Shown here: in pieces, positions 42,917-53,300 of the stretch | Layout of the letters: each line of letters begins with the position of its first letter | Numbering within the stretch: the stretch's first letter is position 1 | Notes under the pieces: generated by a model | What the model was told of the DNA's origin: nothing | The model's database searches: none | The model's input: the letters and a program-made list of their open reading frames with translations, nothing else | Made by a program: the position numbers and the translations under genes | Origin: Halovenus marina | Lineage (GTDB): Archaea; Halobacteriota; Halobacteria; Halobacteriales; Haloarculaceae | Direction of reading: 5' to 3' | Assembly: GCF_051414115.1 (NCBI RefSeq) | Contig: NZ_JBLKNZ010000001.1 | Coordinates: 2,294,001-2,358,000, forward strand | Length of the DNA: 64,000 bases

Positions 42917-43768
42917 CTACCCGAACTTGCCGGTGATGTAGTCCTCGACGCGCTGGTGTTCGGGGTTCTCGAAGATTTTCCCGGTGTCGTCGAACTCGAC
43001 GAGTTCACCGCCAGTGAGAAAGACCGCGGTCTTGTCGGAGATACGGGCCGCCTGTTGCATGTTGTGGGTGACGATCACGACCGTGTAATCCTGTGCGAGG
43101 TCCTCGATCAGGTCCTCGATTTTCGAGGTGGCGACGGGGTCGAGCGCGGAGGCTGGCTCGTCCATCAGGATGACCTCCGGGTCTGGGGCGATTGCACGCG
43201 CGATGCAGAGTCGCTGTTGCTGTCCACCAGAGAGAGCTAACCCCGACGAATCGAGTTGGTCGTTCACCTCGTCCCACAGCGCCGCTCGGCGGAGCGACTC
43301 CTCGACTTTCGCGTCGACGTCGACATCGTCGGCCTTGCCCTGAACGCGCAGGCCGTAGGCGACGTTGTCGTAGATGCTTTTCGGGAAGGGGTTTGGCTCC
43401 TGAAACACCATTCCGATCGTCCGACGCAACGCAACTGGGTCCACGTCGTCGTCGTAGATGTTCTTCCCGCGAAATCGGAGGTCTCCCTCGATTCGACAGG
43501 AATCGATCTGGTCGTTCATCCGGTTGACCGAGCGCAGAAAGGTCGATTTCCCACAGCCAGAAGGGCCAATAAGCGCGGTGACCTGCCGTTCGGGAATGGC
43601 AAAGGTGACGTCCTGTAGCGCCTGCGTCTCGCCGTACCAGACGTCCAGACTCTCGGATTCGATTATCGTCTCGCCCGTGACAGTGGTTGTCTGGTCGACA
43701 GCAGACGCGGGCGGGTCAGCGAGCGATTCAGCATCTGTCACAGGATCGGTCGTGTTCTCAGAGCTCAT
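42917..43768 (-). CDS. pstB: Phosphate ABC transporter ATPase
   Basis: 283 residues. Walker A GPSGCGKST, FQEPNPFPKSIYDNVAYG, signature LSGGQQQRLCIARA and Walker B VILMDEPASALDP are those of PstB, the ATPase of the high-affinity phosphate importer. The usual neighbours pstS, pstC, pstA and phoU are absent: the genes on either side are unrelated. A TATA-like GGATATTTACG lies near 43915 on the minus strand, so it has its own promoter. Confidence 0.93.
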   Translation of the reverse strand: MSSENTTDPVTDAESLADPPASAVDQTTTVTGETIIESESLDVWYGETQALQDVTFAIPERQVTALIGPSGCGKSTFLRSVNRMNDQIDSCRIEGDLRFRGKNIYDDDVDPVALRRTIGMVFQEPNPFPKSIYDNVAYGLRVQGKADDVDVDAKVEESLRRAALWDEVNDQLDSSGLALSGGQQQRLCIARAIAPDPEVILMDEPASALDPVATSKIEDLIEDLAQDYTVVIVTHNMQQAARISDKTAVFLTGGELVEFDDTGKIFENPEHQRVEDYITGKFG

Positions 43769-44024
43769 GGGTGTTCAACGTACAGAAGCAGCCATCGAGC
43801 AGTCACAGAATGTTCGGATTCCTGCTGTGACTACGGACGCGAACGGAGTATCACACCCCGGTCGCGTTGCGTCCGACGGACTGTCAGCCATCACGCGACC
43901 GTAGCGCTGAATGACGTAAATATCCCACTATGTTGAATATTGAGAGATACATAGACGAAAATAGAGATATAGAACTAGCCAGGAGTGCAGATGACGTGTC
44001 TCAGAAAAACGATCCGAAAGCGCT

Positions 44025-44282
44025 TCAGGAGGTCTTTTTCGCCACTTCCACGTCAGCGGGGGTGCCGTCCCAGTTCTTGGCCCAGCGGTACGTGACGGCG
44101 GTCGCGAGAATCATGTAAAACACTGCGACAGCTGACCCGATGACGAAGCCAAAGCCCCAGTCGAACAGGGGTTGCCCGGTTGCGATGACAAATAGCGCCG
44201 ATATCACGACAATAAGCGGGGACGCGATCACCAGAAAGAACGGTGCAGCGAGCAGCGCGTACAGGAGTGGTCGTTTCGTCAT
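44025..44282 (-). CDS. Small membrane protein with two transmembrane segments
   Basis: 85 residues from ATG 44282. Hydrophobic segments lie at about 6-34 and 40-64, then WAKNWDGTPADVEVAKK. Its shape resembles DUF3311-type partners of sodium/solute symporters, but no symporter gene is beside it, so the assignment is weak. The 256 bases between it and pstB hold only promoter-like A+T-rich sequence. Confidence 0.6.
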   Translation of the reverse strand: MTKRPLLYALLAAPFFLVIASPLIVVISALFVIATGQPLFDWGFGFVIGSAVAVFYMILATAVTYRWAKNWDGTPADVEVAKKTS

Positions 44283-44443
44283 TATCTTGGATCCGTCTAT
44301 GACCAACCGAAACATAACCGTGTCGGATCCGACAGAGGCACGTCACGGTCGACAGAGGTGTTCAGATAAATAAACGCAGACCATCCGAATCGCCCCGAGA
44401 AGCGTGGTGAATTGATTTAGGTCCGGGTGCCTCATTTGGGTGT

Positions 44444-45031
44444 ATGTTCCGCCAGACGCTCCTCACAGCAGACAGCGCTTCGGTTTCGGATGTGATCTCG
44501 GAGTTCGTTGACGACGTCATCAACGCCGTGCCACGCCTGCTTTCTGCGCTGATCGTGCTCGTGCTCGCATACATCACGATCAGACTGATTCGGAGCGGGC
44601 TCCGGATCGTGTTGGAGAACGCCTACACGCCACAGGAAGGCCTGATCGTCGATCTCCTCGTGACCGTCGTGAGCCTCTTTCTGTGGTTCGGCGTCATCCT
44701 CGTGGTGTTGAAGCTTCTGGGAATGGGTGATATCGCTGCCAGCCTCGGGACGGCAACCGGATTCATCGCGCTCGGAGTCGCATTCGCGCTGAAGGAGATG
44801 ATCGCAGACACAGTCGCTGGCGTGTATCTCCTGCAGGACCACGATTTCAACGAGGGTGACCTCGTGACGACAGCGTCGGTGACGGGGACGATCACGCGCA
44901 TCGACCTGCGAAAGACGCGCATCCGAACGGACGACGGTGACCTGGTCGTCATCGCGAACCGGGATGTCGAAAAACGCTGGACCCAGGAAGTCAGCGAGGG
45001 CAGGACAGAAACAACACCAGAGTCAGAATAA
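44444..45031 (+). CDS. Short MscS-family mechanosensitive channel
   Basis: 195 residues. Three hydrophobic segments lie at about 30-50, 66-92 and 94-118. The last, ending IALGVAFALKEMIADTVAGVYLL, is the pore helix of MscS. The beta domain follows (NEGDLVTTASVTGTITRIDLRKTRI). It lacks the large C-terminal domain of classical MscS, as do many short archaeal members. It should release osmolytes on hypo-osmotic shock. Confidence 0.85.
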   Translation: MFRQTLLTADSASVSDVISEFVDDVINAVPRLLSALIVLVLAYITIRLIRSGLRIVLENAYTPQEGLIVDLLVTVVSLFLWFGVILVVLKLLGMGDIAASLGTATGFIALGVAFALKEMIADTVAGVYLLQDHDFNEGDLVTTASVTGTITRIDLRKTRIRTDDGDLVVIANRDVEKRWTQEVSEGRTETTPESE

Positions 45032-45077
45032 AACCCTACAGTCTGCGACCACCGACAGTCATTTGGTAACAGGCAAC

Positions 45078-45611
45078 ATGATATTCAGCATGGGCATAAA
45101 TACAGCCTCAAAGACAGGTGTCGGAACGCTTCGAGATACGTGGGGGGCAGGTATCGCCGGCGGGATCATCGGCGGCATCGGCATGGGAATTATCTTTCAC
45201 CTGGGCGCAAACGTCATGCCGTTTATCGGATCCGTCTATGGCTGGCCGACGGTGATCGGCGGCTGGGTTGTCCATCTCGCAAACAGCGTGCTGTTTGCCC
45301 TCGTGTTTACGCTGCTCGTCACGCGCCCACTCGTTCGCGAGCAGATGACGACACTGTCTGGCTGTGTGATCGCCGGTGTCTTCTATGCGGCAGCGGTCGG
45401 ACTCGTGAACACTGGGGTCGTGTTGCCAATCGCGATGAACACGCTCGACGTCCAGTCGCTGCCGGAACCGGTGTTTCCCGTGCCCGACGCCGTCGGCGCT
45501 GTGATCGTCATCACCTCGATCGGCGTCGCACACATGGTCTATGGGCTGCTTCTCGGGGTGACCTACGGGAATATCCATATCCCAGACAGCGAAATGGAGA
45601 TCATCGAGTAA
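45078..45611 (+). CDS. Membrane protein with four or more transmembrane segments
   Basis: 177 residues from ATG 45078; ATG 45090 is also possible. Gly-rich hydrophobic segments (AGIAGGIIGGIGMGIIFHLG, WVVHLANSVLFALVFTLLV, VIAGVFYAAAVGLVNTGVVL, AVIVITSIGVAHMVYGLLLG) are separated by short loops with several His. Not recognised as a known transporter. Confidence 0.65.
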   Translation: MIFSMGINTASKTGVGTLRDTWGAGIAGGIIGGIGMGIIFHLGANVMPFIGSVYGWPTVIGGWVVHLANSVLFALVFTLLVTRPLVREQMTTLSGCVIAGVFYAAAVGLVNTGVVLPIAMNTLDVQSLPEPVFPVPDAVGAVIVITSIGVAHMVYGLLLGVTYGNIHIPDSEMEIIE

Positions 45612-45659
45612 CCGGCCCCAAGTCGCGCCGTTGATTACGGTACGGACCCAAATGGTCGT

Positions 45660-46262
45660 ATGAAACAGCCACTCGAAGAGCACGCCGCGCGGTTCGACGA
45701 GAAAGCCCCCGAGTACGACTCGGAGAAGCCCGATGAATACAAGGCCGCAGTGTCGCTGGTCATCGACCACGCGCGACCGCAATCGGACGACGTGGTTCTC
45801 GACCTGGGAACGGGGACAGGGGCTATCGCACTCGCGCTCGCAGAGGACGCGAAGGAGGTCGTCGGGCGAGACATCAGCGAAGGGATGCTCGAAAAGGCAC
45901 GCGAAAAAGCTACAGACCGTGGCCTCGGCAACGTCAGCTTCGGACCCGGCCGGTTTCGTGAACCAGACGCACCCGAAACCGTGGACATCGTCACCTCGAA
46001 CTACGCGATGCACCACCTCGACGACGAGCAAAAGCGCGAGGCGATAGCGCTCATCGGCGAACTCGAACCGCGGCGGTTCGTCCTCGGCGACATCATGTTT
46101 CTCGAAGGGCTGAACCCAGAGCTGTACGACCAGACAGTCGACGACCCCGCGACGATTGGCGTCCTCGTCGACGCGTTCACCGACGCTGGCTTTGCGGTCA
46201 CCGCCGTCGAACCGGTCGCCGAACACGTCGGTGTGATCGTCGGCGAGCGCATCGAGGAATGA
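45660..46262 (+). CDS. Class I SAM-dependent methyltransferase
   Basis: 200 residues. VLDLGTGTGAIALALAEDAKEVVGRD is motif I, with the acidic end of motif II; VDIVTSNYAMHHLDDEQK is the post-I region. The fold is that of small-molecule methyltransferases; the substrate is unknown. The following 264 bases hold no gene I can support. Confidence 0.88.
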   Translation: MKQPLEEHAARFDEKAPEYDSEKPDEYKAAVSLVIDHARPQSDDVVLDLGTGTGAIALALAEDAKEVVGRDISEGMLEKAREKATDRGLGNVSFGPGRFREPDAPETVDIVTSNYAMHHLDDEQKREAIALIGELEPRRFVLGDIMFLEGLNPELYDQTVDDPATIGVLVDAFTDAGFAVTAVEPVAEHVGVIVGERIEE

Positions 46263-46526
46263 CGGCGTCGAGTTCGGGCAGCGTCGAGAGAGGGAACTCG
46301 CGTGCGGTCTCCCTCGTGTGGCCATCAGCTAGCAGTTGCTCGCCGTGGACGGACGTGGGCCACAGCGGATCGGCCATACGCGCCACTCGTATGGGTCGAG
46401 GATAAACTGCCAGGGGCACGAACGAGCCGACCGGATCGCTCGGTGGATTGATTGATACGCGCCCACTGCGTGAAGGTATGAACAGTAGAGCGAGGGCAAA
46501 ACGAGAGACAAGCGGTGGGCGTCGAG

Positions 46527-47144
46527 ATGAGTGGTGAGCGACGGCAGTTAGAGCGGCCGCTCACTCACGTGTACGACGCCGCCTATACCGGCGTTCCGAA
46601 CTGGGACATCGGTCGACCCCAGCGGGCGTTCGTGCAACTGCTCGACGCTGGGCTGGTCCGAAGTCCGGTACTCGACGTCGGCTGCGGTACGGGTGAACTC
46701 TCACTGTTTCTCGCCCGGCGAGGACACGACGTACTCGGCATCGACCTCTCGCGACTTGCAATCGGGCAAGCGACTGAGAAGGCCCGCTGGCGGCGTATCC
46801 CTGCACGGTTTCTCGTCTGGGACGCGCTGCAGCTCTCGGGGTTGCGAACCGCCGACCTCTCTTTTCGGACGGTCGTCGACTGTGCCATGTTCCACGTCCT
46901 CGGCGACCGCGAACGCGACCGATTCATCTCCGGTCTCGGTGACGTCGTCGAGACGGGCGGACTCTACTGCGTCCTCGGGGACGCCCGATACGACCAACGC
47001 GAGATCTATGGTCTCTCCCCCGAGGAACTGCGCACGCGATTCGGGAACGCTGGTGGCTGGGAGGTCGTGTTCGACTACCGAACTGTCTTCGAGCGGCGCT
47101 GGAGCAGCAATCCCGCGTACTTCATCGGGGTGCAGCGACAGTGA
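46527..47144 (+). CDS. Class I SAM-dependent methyltransferase
   Basis: 205 residues from ATG 46527 (GTG 46515 possible). VLDVGCGTGELSLFLARRGHDVLGID is motif I and VDCAMFHVL the motif after strand 4. The N-terminal AAYTGVPNWDIGRPQRAF resembles thiopurine/tellurite-type methyltransferases. Not related closely to the methyltransferase before it. Confidence 0.88.
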   Translation: MSGERRQLERPLTHVYDAAYTGVPNWDIGRPQRAFVQLLDAGLVRSPVLDVGCGTGELSLFLARRGHDVLGIDLSRLAIGQATEKARWRRIPARFLVWDALQLSGLRTADLSFRTVVDCAMFHVLGDRERDRFISGLGDVVETGGLYCVLGDARYDQREIYGLSPEELRTRFGNAGGWEVVFDYRTVFERRWSSNPAYFIGVQRQ

Positions 47145-47221
47145 GCAACGGTCGTTGCGTTCGCTTCACTCGCTGATGCAAAGCTCCCGTGGCTCGTCAG
47201 TCTCACGTTGTTCGGCAAAAA

Positions 47222-47340
47222 GAGCCGGAGGAGGGATCTTGAACCACGCGAAGACGGTCCTGCTCACTTCGTTCGCGGGCTGCGTCTTCTCTCGTTCAAA
47301 CCCCTCGCGTGGCTTTCGCTGCTCACGTCCGTTCGCAGCA
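47222..47340. repeat. Direct and inverted copies of a tRNA 3' end beside tRNA-Thr
   Basis: Bases 47224-47244 (GCCGGAGGAGGGATCTTGAAC) nearly repeat the T arm and acceptor end of the adjacent tRNA (GCCGGTGGAGGGATTTGAAC). Bases 47294-47317 are close to its inverted copy (GTTCAAACCCCTCGCGTGG). CGAAGACG and CGTCTTC between them also pair, so the whole block could fold into a long hairpin. It looks like the scar of repeated integration at the tRNA or a short repeat derived from tRNA ends. Confidence 0.6.
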
Positions 47341-47344
47341 GAAA

Positions 47345-47417
47345 GCCGGTGGAGGGATTTGAACCCTCGGCCTATTCCTTACGAAGGAATCGCTCTGCCA
47401 GTCTGAGCTACACCGGC
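47345..47417 (-). tRNA. tRNA-Thr(CGT)
   Basis: Cloverleaf on the minus strand: acceptor GCCGGTG/CACCGGC, anticodon arm ATTCC-TTCGTAA-GGAAT with anticodon CGT, T arm GAGGG-TTCAAAT-CCCTC. No CCA encoded. Confidence 0.92.
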
Positions 47418-47467
47418 ACGCATGCAGACATAGCGGGGAAACACACATTAAGCGTTGCGAATCCGAC

Positions 47468-48445
47468 CTACCGCGAGAGGCGAACGTCCAACACGACGTT
47501 GTACTCGTGGGGGGCGTACGACCGAACGACGCGCTCGGTTTCGACGGTCACCTCGTAGTCGTCGGCCGCTTCGCGTATTGCCCGCGTTCCCGGCCCGAAC
47601 GGGTCGTCTTCGTGCTGGATGTCGTAGTAGTGGAGGACACACTCCTCGCCAGCGAGTTCGACCGCGGTATCGAGAAACTCGTCGGCCGAGTGGGGCAGGT
47701 TCATCACGATCCGGTCACCCCAGCCAGCGTAGTCGGGGGCGATTTCGCGCACGTCGCCGTGGATGGCCGTCACACGCTCCGCGACGCCGTTCCGGCGGGC
47801 GTTCTCGCGACAGTACTCGATCGCAACGTCGTTGATATCGGTGGCAACAACTTCCGCGCCGTGCCCGGCCATCGGAATCGCGAAGGGCCCGACGCCAGCG
47901 AACATATCGAAGGCGTGTTCCTCCGGAGCGACCTGCTCGACGACGCGGTGGCGCTCGGTCGCCAGCCGCGGCGAGAAATACACGTCAGCCAGGTCGACAG
48001 CGAACTCGTAGCCGTACTCTCTATGGATGGCCTCTGTCCGGTCGCCGTACAGCAGTTCCCAGTCGCGAACGCGGCGCTCCCCCTGAATCTTCGAGGCGCG
48101 ATTGAGCACCGTCTCACAGGGGATATCTGAGGCGACGATTGCCTCTGCGAGTTGCTCGGCGCGAGTTGGGTCGTCCTCGTCGATGATGACCACGTCCCCG
48201 AGTCGTTCGTAGGAAGGGGTAAAATCGAGCAGGTCTGCGGGCGTCGTCTGGGTTTCCCGGCGTGGCACCGACCGCTCGACGACCTCGAACGAATCGGGTA
48301 CTGCGTCGGGGTCGCTGACCGGGATATACAGCGAGCCCTCTGCAGAGACGATTTCGTGAGTCTCGTCGATGAGGTCAGCCTCGGCGAGACGCGCTCGCGT
48401 TCGCTCGCCAGCCTCGCGGTCGACACGCACGCACGGCACAGCCAT
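47468..48445 (-). CDS. trm5: tRNA (guanine-37-N1)-methyltransferase, Trm5 type
   Basis: 325 residues from ATG 48445; a frame running to 49276 only shadows dphB. After an N-terminal domain of about 110 residues come VLNRASKIQGERRVRDWELLYG, the SAM motif FDMFAGVGPFAIPMAGHGAEVVATD and IVMNLPHSADEFL, the marks of archaeal Trm5. It makes m1G37 next to the anticodon, which prevents frameshifting. Divergent from dphB. Confidence 0.92.
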   Translation of the reverse strand: MAVPCVRVDREAGERTRARLAEADLIDETHEIVSAEGSLYIPVSDPDAVPDSFEVVERSVPRRETQTTPADLLDFTPSYERLGDVVIIDEDDPTRAEQLAEAIVASDIPCETVLNRASKIQGERRVRDWELLYGDRTEAIHREYGYEFAVDLADVYFSPRLATERHRVVEQVAPEEHAFDMFAGVGPFAIPMAGHGAEVVATDINDVAIEYCRENARRNGVAERVTAIHGDVREIAPDYAGWGDRIVMNLPHSADEFLDTAVELAGEECVLHYYDIQHEDDPFGPGTRAIREAADDYEVTVETERVVRSYAPHEYNVVLDVRLSR

Positions 48446-48529
48446 ACGAACACTCGACAGAGGGCGAGGGTAAGCCTGACGCTTGCAGGCAGTGAAAGCA
48501 GTTAACCGCGCACCGACCCGAGACGGGGT

Positions 48530-49270
48530 ATGCTCAGTTTCGTCGGACTCGGCCTGTTCGATGAGCGGTCGATCACGCTCCGCGGACGGGATGTCCTCCA
48601 GACGGCAGACAGCGCCTTCGCGGAATGGTACACCAGCAAGCTCGCAGGAGCGGATCTCGACACGCTCGAAGCCTTTCACGACATTACGATCGAGATGTGC
48701 GACCGGGCGGGCGTCGAACAGCACCCCGAACCGATCCTCAACGCCGCCGACGACGGAGAGGCAGTCTTTCTCACCGCCGGAGATACGATGATCTCGACGA
48801 CGCACGTCGACTTGCGCTTGCGGGCCCACGAGCAGGGGATCGACACGCAGGTCATCCACGGCACGACCGCACAGACGGCAGCAAGTTCGCTCACCGGGCT
48901 GCAGAACTACCGGTTCGGAAAGGCGACGACGCTTCCCTTCGCGGAGACACACGGCGGCGTCCCAGACAGCGTCATCGAGACAATCGCGGACAACCGGGAG
49001 CGGGACCTGCACACGCTCGTCTATCTCGACATCGACGGCGAGACGGAGCGGTTCATGTCCGGCGACACCGCCGCGGGGTTGCTGGCGGACCATCTCGACA
49101 TGGTGGGTGTCGTCGTCGGTCAGGCCGGAAGCCCGGATCCGACAGTTCGAGCAGGGTCGCTCACAGCACTCGCCGAGGAGTCGTTTGGTCCGCCGCTTCA
49201 CTTGCTGATCATTCCCGGGGACCTCCATCCACTCGAACGTGACGCGTTGGAAGTTCTGGGTGGGCTGTAA
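48530..49270 (+). CDS. dphB: Diphthine synthase
   Basis: 246 residues. FVGLGLFDERSITLRG at the N-terminus, GDTMISTTHVDLRLRA, VIHGTTAQTAASSLTGLQNYRFGKATTLPF are the signatures of archaeal DphB (Dph5). It trimethylates the modified histidine of elongation factor 2 on the way to diphthamide. Confidence 0.95.
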   Translation: MLSFVGLGLFDERSITLRGRDVLQTADSAFAEWYTSKLAGADLDTLEAFHDITIEMCDRAGVEQHPEPILNAADDGEAVFLTAGDTMISTTHVDLRLRAHEQGIDTQVIHGTTAQTAASSLTGLQNYRFGKATTLPFAETHGGVPDSVIETIADNRERDLHTLVYLDIDGETERFMSGDTAAGLLADHLDMVGVVVGQAGSPDPTVRAGSLTALAEESFGPPLHLLIIPGDLHPLERDALEVLGGL

Positions 49271-49296
49271 CGACACGAAGTGGCCACAGTCAGAGG

Positions 49297-50265
49297 CTAG
49301 TCCGATGACTCAGATTCGGCCGTGGAAACGTCGAGAACCTCATCGAGGTCGTACTCGGTGCCCGTCAACAGATAGAGCAGATCCTCGATGACTCCTAGCA
49401 CTTCCGGAAGAACTCTGACCACGATCCAGATGATGAGAAGCATCGCGACGACCGACATGCTCTGTGCGATGATGCGGTCGGCCCACAGATAGGACACCCG
49501 AACGGGGTTGTCGACGCCGAACAGCGTCATCGTCAGGTCCGGGAAAAACTGTGCGTACTGATGCCCGTAGTTGATACCGATGAAGACGTTTCGGACGATG
49601 TTCAGCACGTAGATGATCGGAATGGTGAGCGCGAGTGCTGTCAGTTTGCGGTCGAGCGGTGCGCGGACCGCAGCGACGAGGCCCGCGATGACGGCCATGC
49701 TTCCGATCCCGGTACAGGCGACGACGATACTGTAGGTGACCGAAACGTCCTCGTACGGGAAAAAGACAAACGAGTTTCTGAGGTCGCTGCTCTTGCCGCT
49801 GATCTCCCGGTCGAGACCCACCTCCGAGAGTTCCACGACGACCGGCGGGTCGTATCCGATCAGGTTCATCAGGAACTCGGTGTGGTCGACGACGATCAGG
49901 ATGAGTCGGTCGTGCAGAACGGGGATCATCACGACGGGCGCATAGATGAGCCCCATAAACGCGACTGCTCGGGAAAGCGTCGCGAGTGACTCCCGTCCCT
50001 CGTAGAAGGCCTTCGCGACGAGCAGTGACAGCGGAACGGCAAGCGTCGCGCCAGCCCCTCTGATGATGCTCTGGTCTTCGGCGAACCACGGATAGATAAG
50101 CAACAGCCAGAAGCCAGCGAACAGCACCCACGCGAACACGAACACCGACCGCGACCGGTCGGGGTAGCCAGCGTACTCGAGGGCGACACCGAGCAGAAAC
50201 ACCGCAAGCACCACCCAGCCGACGGGTTCGGCGAAACTTCCCAGTGTCGACAGCTGGTCAAGCAT
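49297..50265 (-). CDS. artA: Archaeosortase A
   Basis: 322 residues, about eight hydrophobic segments. The catalytic Cys is Cys184 in VVACTGIGS, with Arg225 in LNIVRNVFIG and Arg264 in YLWADRIIAQ. Their spacing (41 and 39 residues) matches the Cys/Arg/Arg triad known in Haloferax ArtA. ArtA recognises PGF-CTERM tails, removes them and links the S-layer glycoprotein to lipid. The next gene upstream in the transcription sense is a surface glycoprotein with a CTERM-like tail, 128 bases away. Confidence 0.93.
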   Translation of the reverse strand: MLDQLSTLGSFAEPVGWVVLAVFLLGVALEYAGYPDRSRSVFVFAWVLFAGFWLLLIYPWFAEDQSIIRGAGATLAVPLSLLVAKAFYEGRESLATLSRAVAFMGLIYAPVVMIPVLHDRLILIVVDHTEFLMNLIGYDPPVVVELSEVGLDREISGKSSDLRNSFVFFPYEDVSVTYSIVVACTGIGSMAVIAGLVAAVRAPLDRKLTALALTIPIIYVLNIVRNVFIGINYGHQYAQFFPDLTMTLFGVDNPVRVSYLWADRIIAQSMSVVAMLLIIWIVVRVLPEVLGVIEDLLYLLTGTEYDLDEVLDVSTAESESSD

Positions 50266-50393
50266 TAGCCCAGCGTATGGCGATGACAGATATAGGCCTT
50301 ATTGTTGTGTGCGGAGCCTGCACCAGACGGCAGTGTTGCCACTTCGAGCGTAGCGCGCGAAAAAATGGAAGTTACGACCGGATTAGTCCGGCG

Positions 50394-53300
50394 TTACGCT
50401 CGGCGGCGCGCTGCGAGCAGCGCAGCACCGAGGAGTGCGACGAGTGCGGCGGCGACACCGAAGCCAGCGCCGTCACCGTCGGAGTCTTCTGGCGTGTCAG
50501 TCGGCGTCGAGGGTTCTGGCGTCGGGGTCGGCGTTGCGGCCGCCTCGAGCGTAAGCGTGCCAGTGACACTCTCGTCACCGACGGAAACACCGTGCTCGTA
50601 GTCACCAGCACTGAGTTCGCTGGTGTCCACGGTGAACGTCACCGTCTGGAAGTCGCCACCCGCGAGGGTGACGTCCTGGCTTGCGACTGCCTCACCGTCG
50701 AGGGTGAGTTCGACAGTCGCGGAGCCTTCGACGCCGCCCTCGTTGGCAACGGTCGCCGAGACCTGGACTTCGTCACCCACGGTCGCGGTTGCTTCCTGTG
50801 GGTTCAGCGCGTCCACGATGAACGTCGCTGGGTCGGGTGCGTTCACAGTGAGCGAGCCTTCTGCGGTGTCGTCACCAGTGGTGACAGCGTGCGTGTAGTC
50901 GCCGTCGAGGTCGTCGGTCGCAGCCGAGAACGAGACGTCCTCGGACTCGCCGGGTGCGAGCGTCACTTCGACCGAGTCAACAGCAGAGCCACCAACGGTG
51001 AGTTCCACGGTTCGCGTGGCTTCCTGACCGCCGGTGTTCGTGACTGTCGCAGAGACACTCACGGTGTCGCCCTGTTCGACAGTTGCCGAGGACGGGCTCA
51101 GGTCACTGACCTCGAAGAACGGATCTTCGGGGTCGATGATCTGGCCGTCAGTTTGGGCGTTATCGGGGTTGTTGAAGCCCTGTCCGGGCAGCGTCACCGT
51201 GATGTTCGTGCCGGGTTCCTCCTCCGAGAAGTCGAAGTCGGTCGCGAAGGTTCCGTTTTCGACTGTCACGGTCTTGGTCTCCAGAAGCGGCGTGTCTGCA
51301 TCAGGTGACGTGAGGCGGAGTCGCATCTCCGTGTTGTCCGCGACGGACGTCATACCGGAGATGGTCGCGTTCTCGACGGGGTTCGTGTAGATGAACAGGT
51401 CACCGTTGTCGAGGCGGACACCGTCGAACTGCGCGGTGCGGTCGACGATCTCCTGCTCTCCAGTTACCTGATCTTCTGTCGAGAAGCCATCGATGTCCTC
51501 CTCGCTGAACGCGTCGAGGAGAGCCTGGCCCCAGTTGGAGCTGGCCTGGTACCGGTCGCCGACTTCGACGTCGACCTGCTCGGTACCCTGGAACATCGTT
51601 GCGTCACCGTTGTCGAGGGTGACGAAGATGGTCTTGTTGGCCGGATCGATGGATGCCTCGAGACCATCCATATTGATGGTGTCAGAGAGTGCAGGCATAC
51701 CGTCATTAGCCGAGCCTGCTTCACCGTGGCCGATGTAGTTACCGAGACGTTTCGGACCGCGGTTCGCGTCGGGGTTCAGCTGACGGTAATCGTATCCGAG
51801 GACGTTCTGCATCAGCGCATCCTCGAAGAGGTCAGTGTCGTTGTTGACAGTGTTACTCTCTTCAAGGAAGGCAAGGGCACCGTAGACACCCTCGATGTCG
51901 ATTTCGTGGACAGCGTAGTCGGCACGGTCACCGCTACCGTCCTGCATCGCGACTGTCTCGGACACGGACAGGCCATCAAACGCACCGGAGTTGAATGGCG
52001 ACGTCCATGTCGTGAGGTTGTTGACCGAGGACTCCTGGACGTTCAGCGCAGCGACGTCGTAGTCCTGGCCAGCGAGCTCGCTGTCGTTCAGCTCGCTCGG
52101 GTTCGCTTCAGTGTCGTACGCTTCGAGCGCGTAGACTTCCGGATCGAGAACTCGCGGAACGGGTTCCTCGTTTGCACGTGTGACGTTTGCCTGGCCGTTG
52201 TACTGAACGATCGATCCGCCGGAGACATCGATCGCATCGTTCGGCGTGACAGCCTGGCCAAGTCGCATGTCAGCACCAGCCAGGAACGTGTTCAGGCTGA
52301 TGGTGACGGTACTGTCGTCATCGTTGTCAGGTGCGATTTCGACGGCTGCTTCGTAGCCGACCTCTTCGAGGTCACCAATCTTGACCCAGTAGGAGTCGAC
52401 CCCCTGAGCCGTCATGGTGATTTCCGCGATGTCACCGCGGTTCTGTTCGTAGAACTCGTCGGTGAACTGAACTTCAGTGTCAGGCAGTGCGTTGACCGTA
52501 ACGTCGAATTCTGCGGACGCGGTCGTATCGTCCACGTTGAATTCGAGCGTGTAGTTACCCGGTGCAACGTTTGCCGGGATCGTGAGATCCTGTTCGAAGT
52601 CGCCGATGTTCGAGAACTGACCCGACTGGACGCTCGTTCCGTTCTCGTGAACGATGTCGTAGTTCAGGTCGTAGCTCGACCGCTCTGACTGGACCTCGCC
52701 GATATTGATATCATCGCCCTCGACAACCGTACTGTCAACGTCGTCGATCGTCAAGCTCTGAACGGCGATTTCGAAGCCGAATCCGCCGTACGTTTCAAGG
52801 TCTTGCGGGAGCGGATCACCAGACGAAAGCCGGTTGCCGTTGTCCTCGATTACGAAGAGGCCTTCGTCGAGGAGGGATGTCCGAACGAGCAGTTTTCCGT
52901 CCGACGTGGAACGAACTTCTCGTGCGAGCGAACCAACTTCACGGTTTTCACCGGAGCCGTCGACCTCACGAACCTGGTAGTCATCACCAGCAGTGAAGTC
53001 GCCCGTGAAGCTGACGATCTGGCCCTGCCAGTAGGTGTTCACGCGGTCGATGTCCGACTGACTCTCGTCGGAGTCAACCGGCGTCACGACAGCGGTGTCG
53101 GATGCAAGGATCGTACCAGTGTCAGCGTTCCCTTGGGAATCAGCCGGGTGAACAGCTGCGATGAGTGTCTGCTGTTCAGAAACTTCATCGACATCGACTT
53201 CGACGCCCTCACCGAACTCCTGCGTGGTGCCGATGAGTTCGTCGGGTGAGCCGTTGGATTCAGTCCAGATGGCGAGGAATTCACCATCTTGACCGGCGAC

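Noticed and set aside
47468..49276. 602-residue version of Trm5
   Set aside because: The extra N-terminal part is the reverse-strand shadow of dphB; the family starts at MAVPC.
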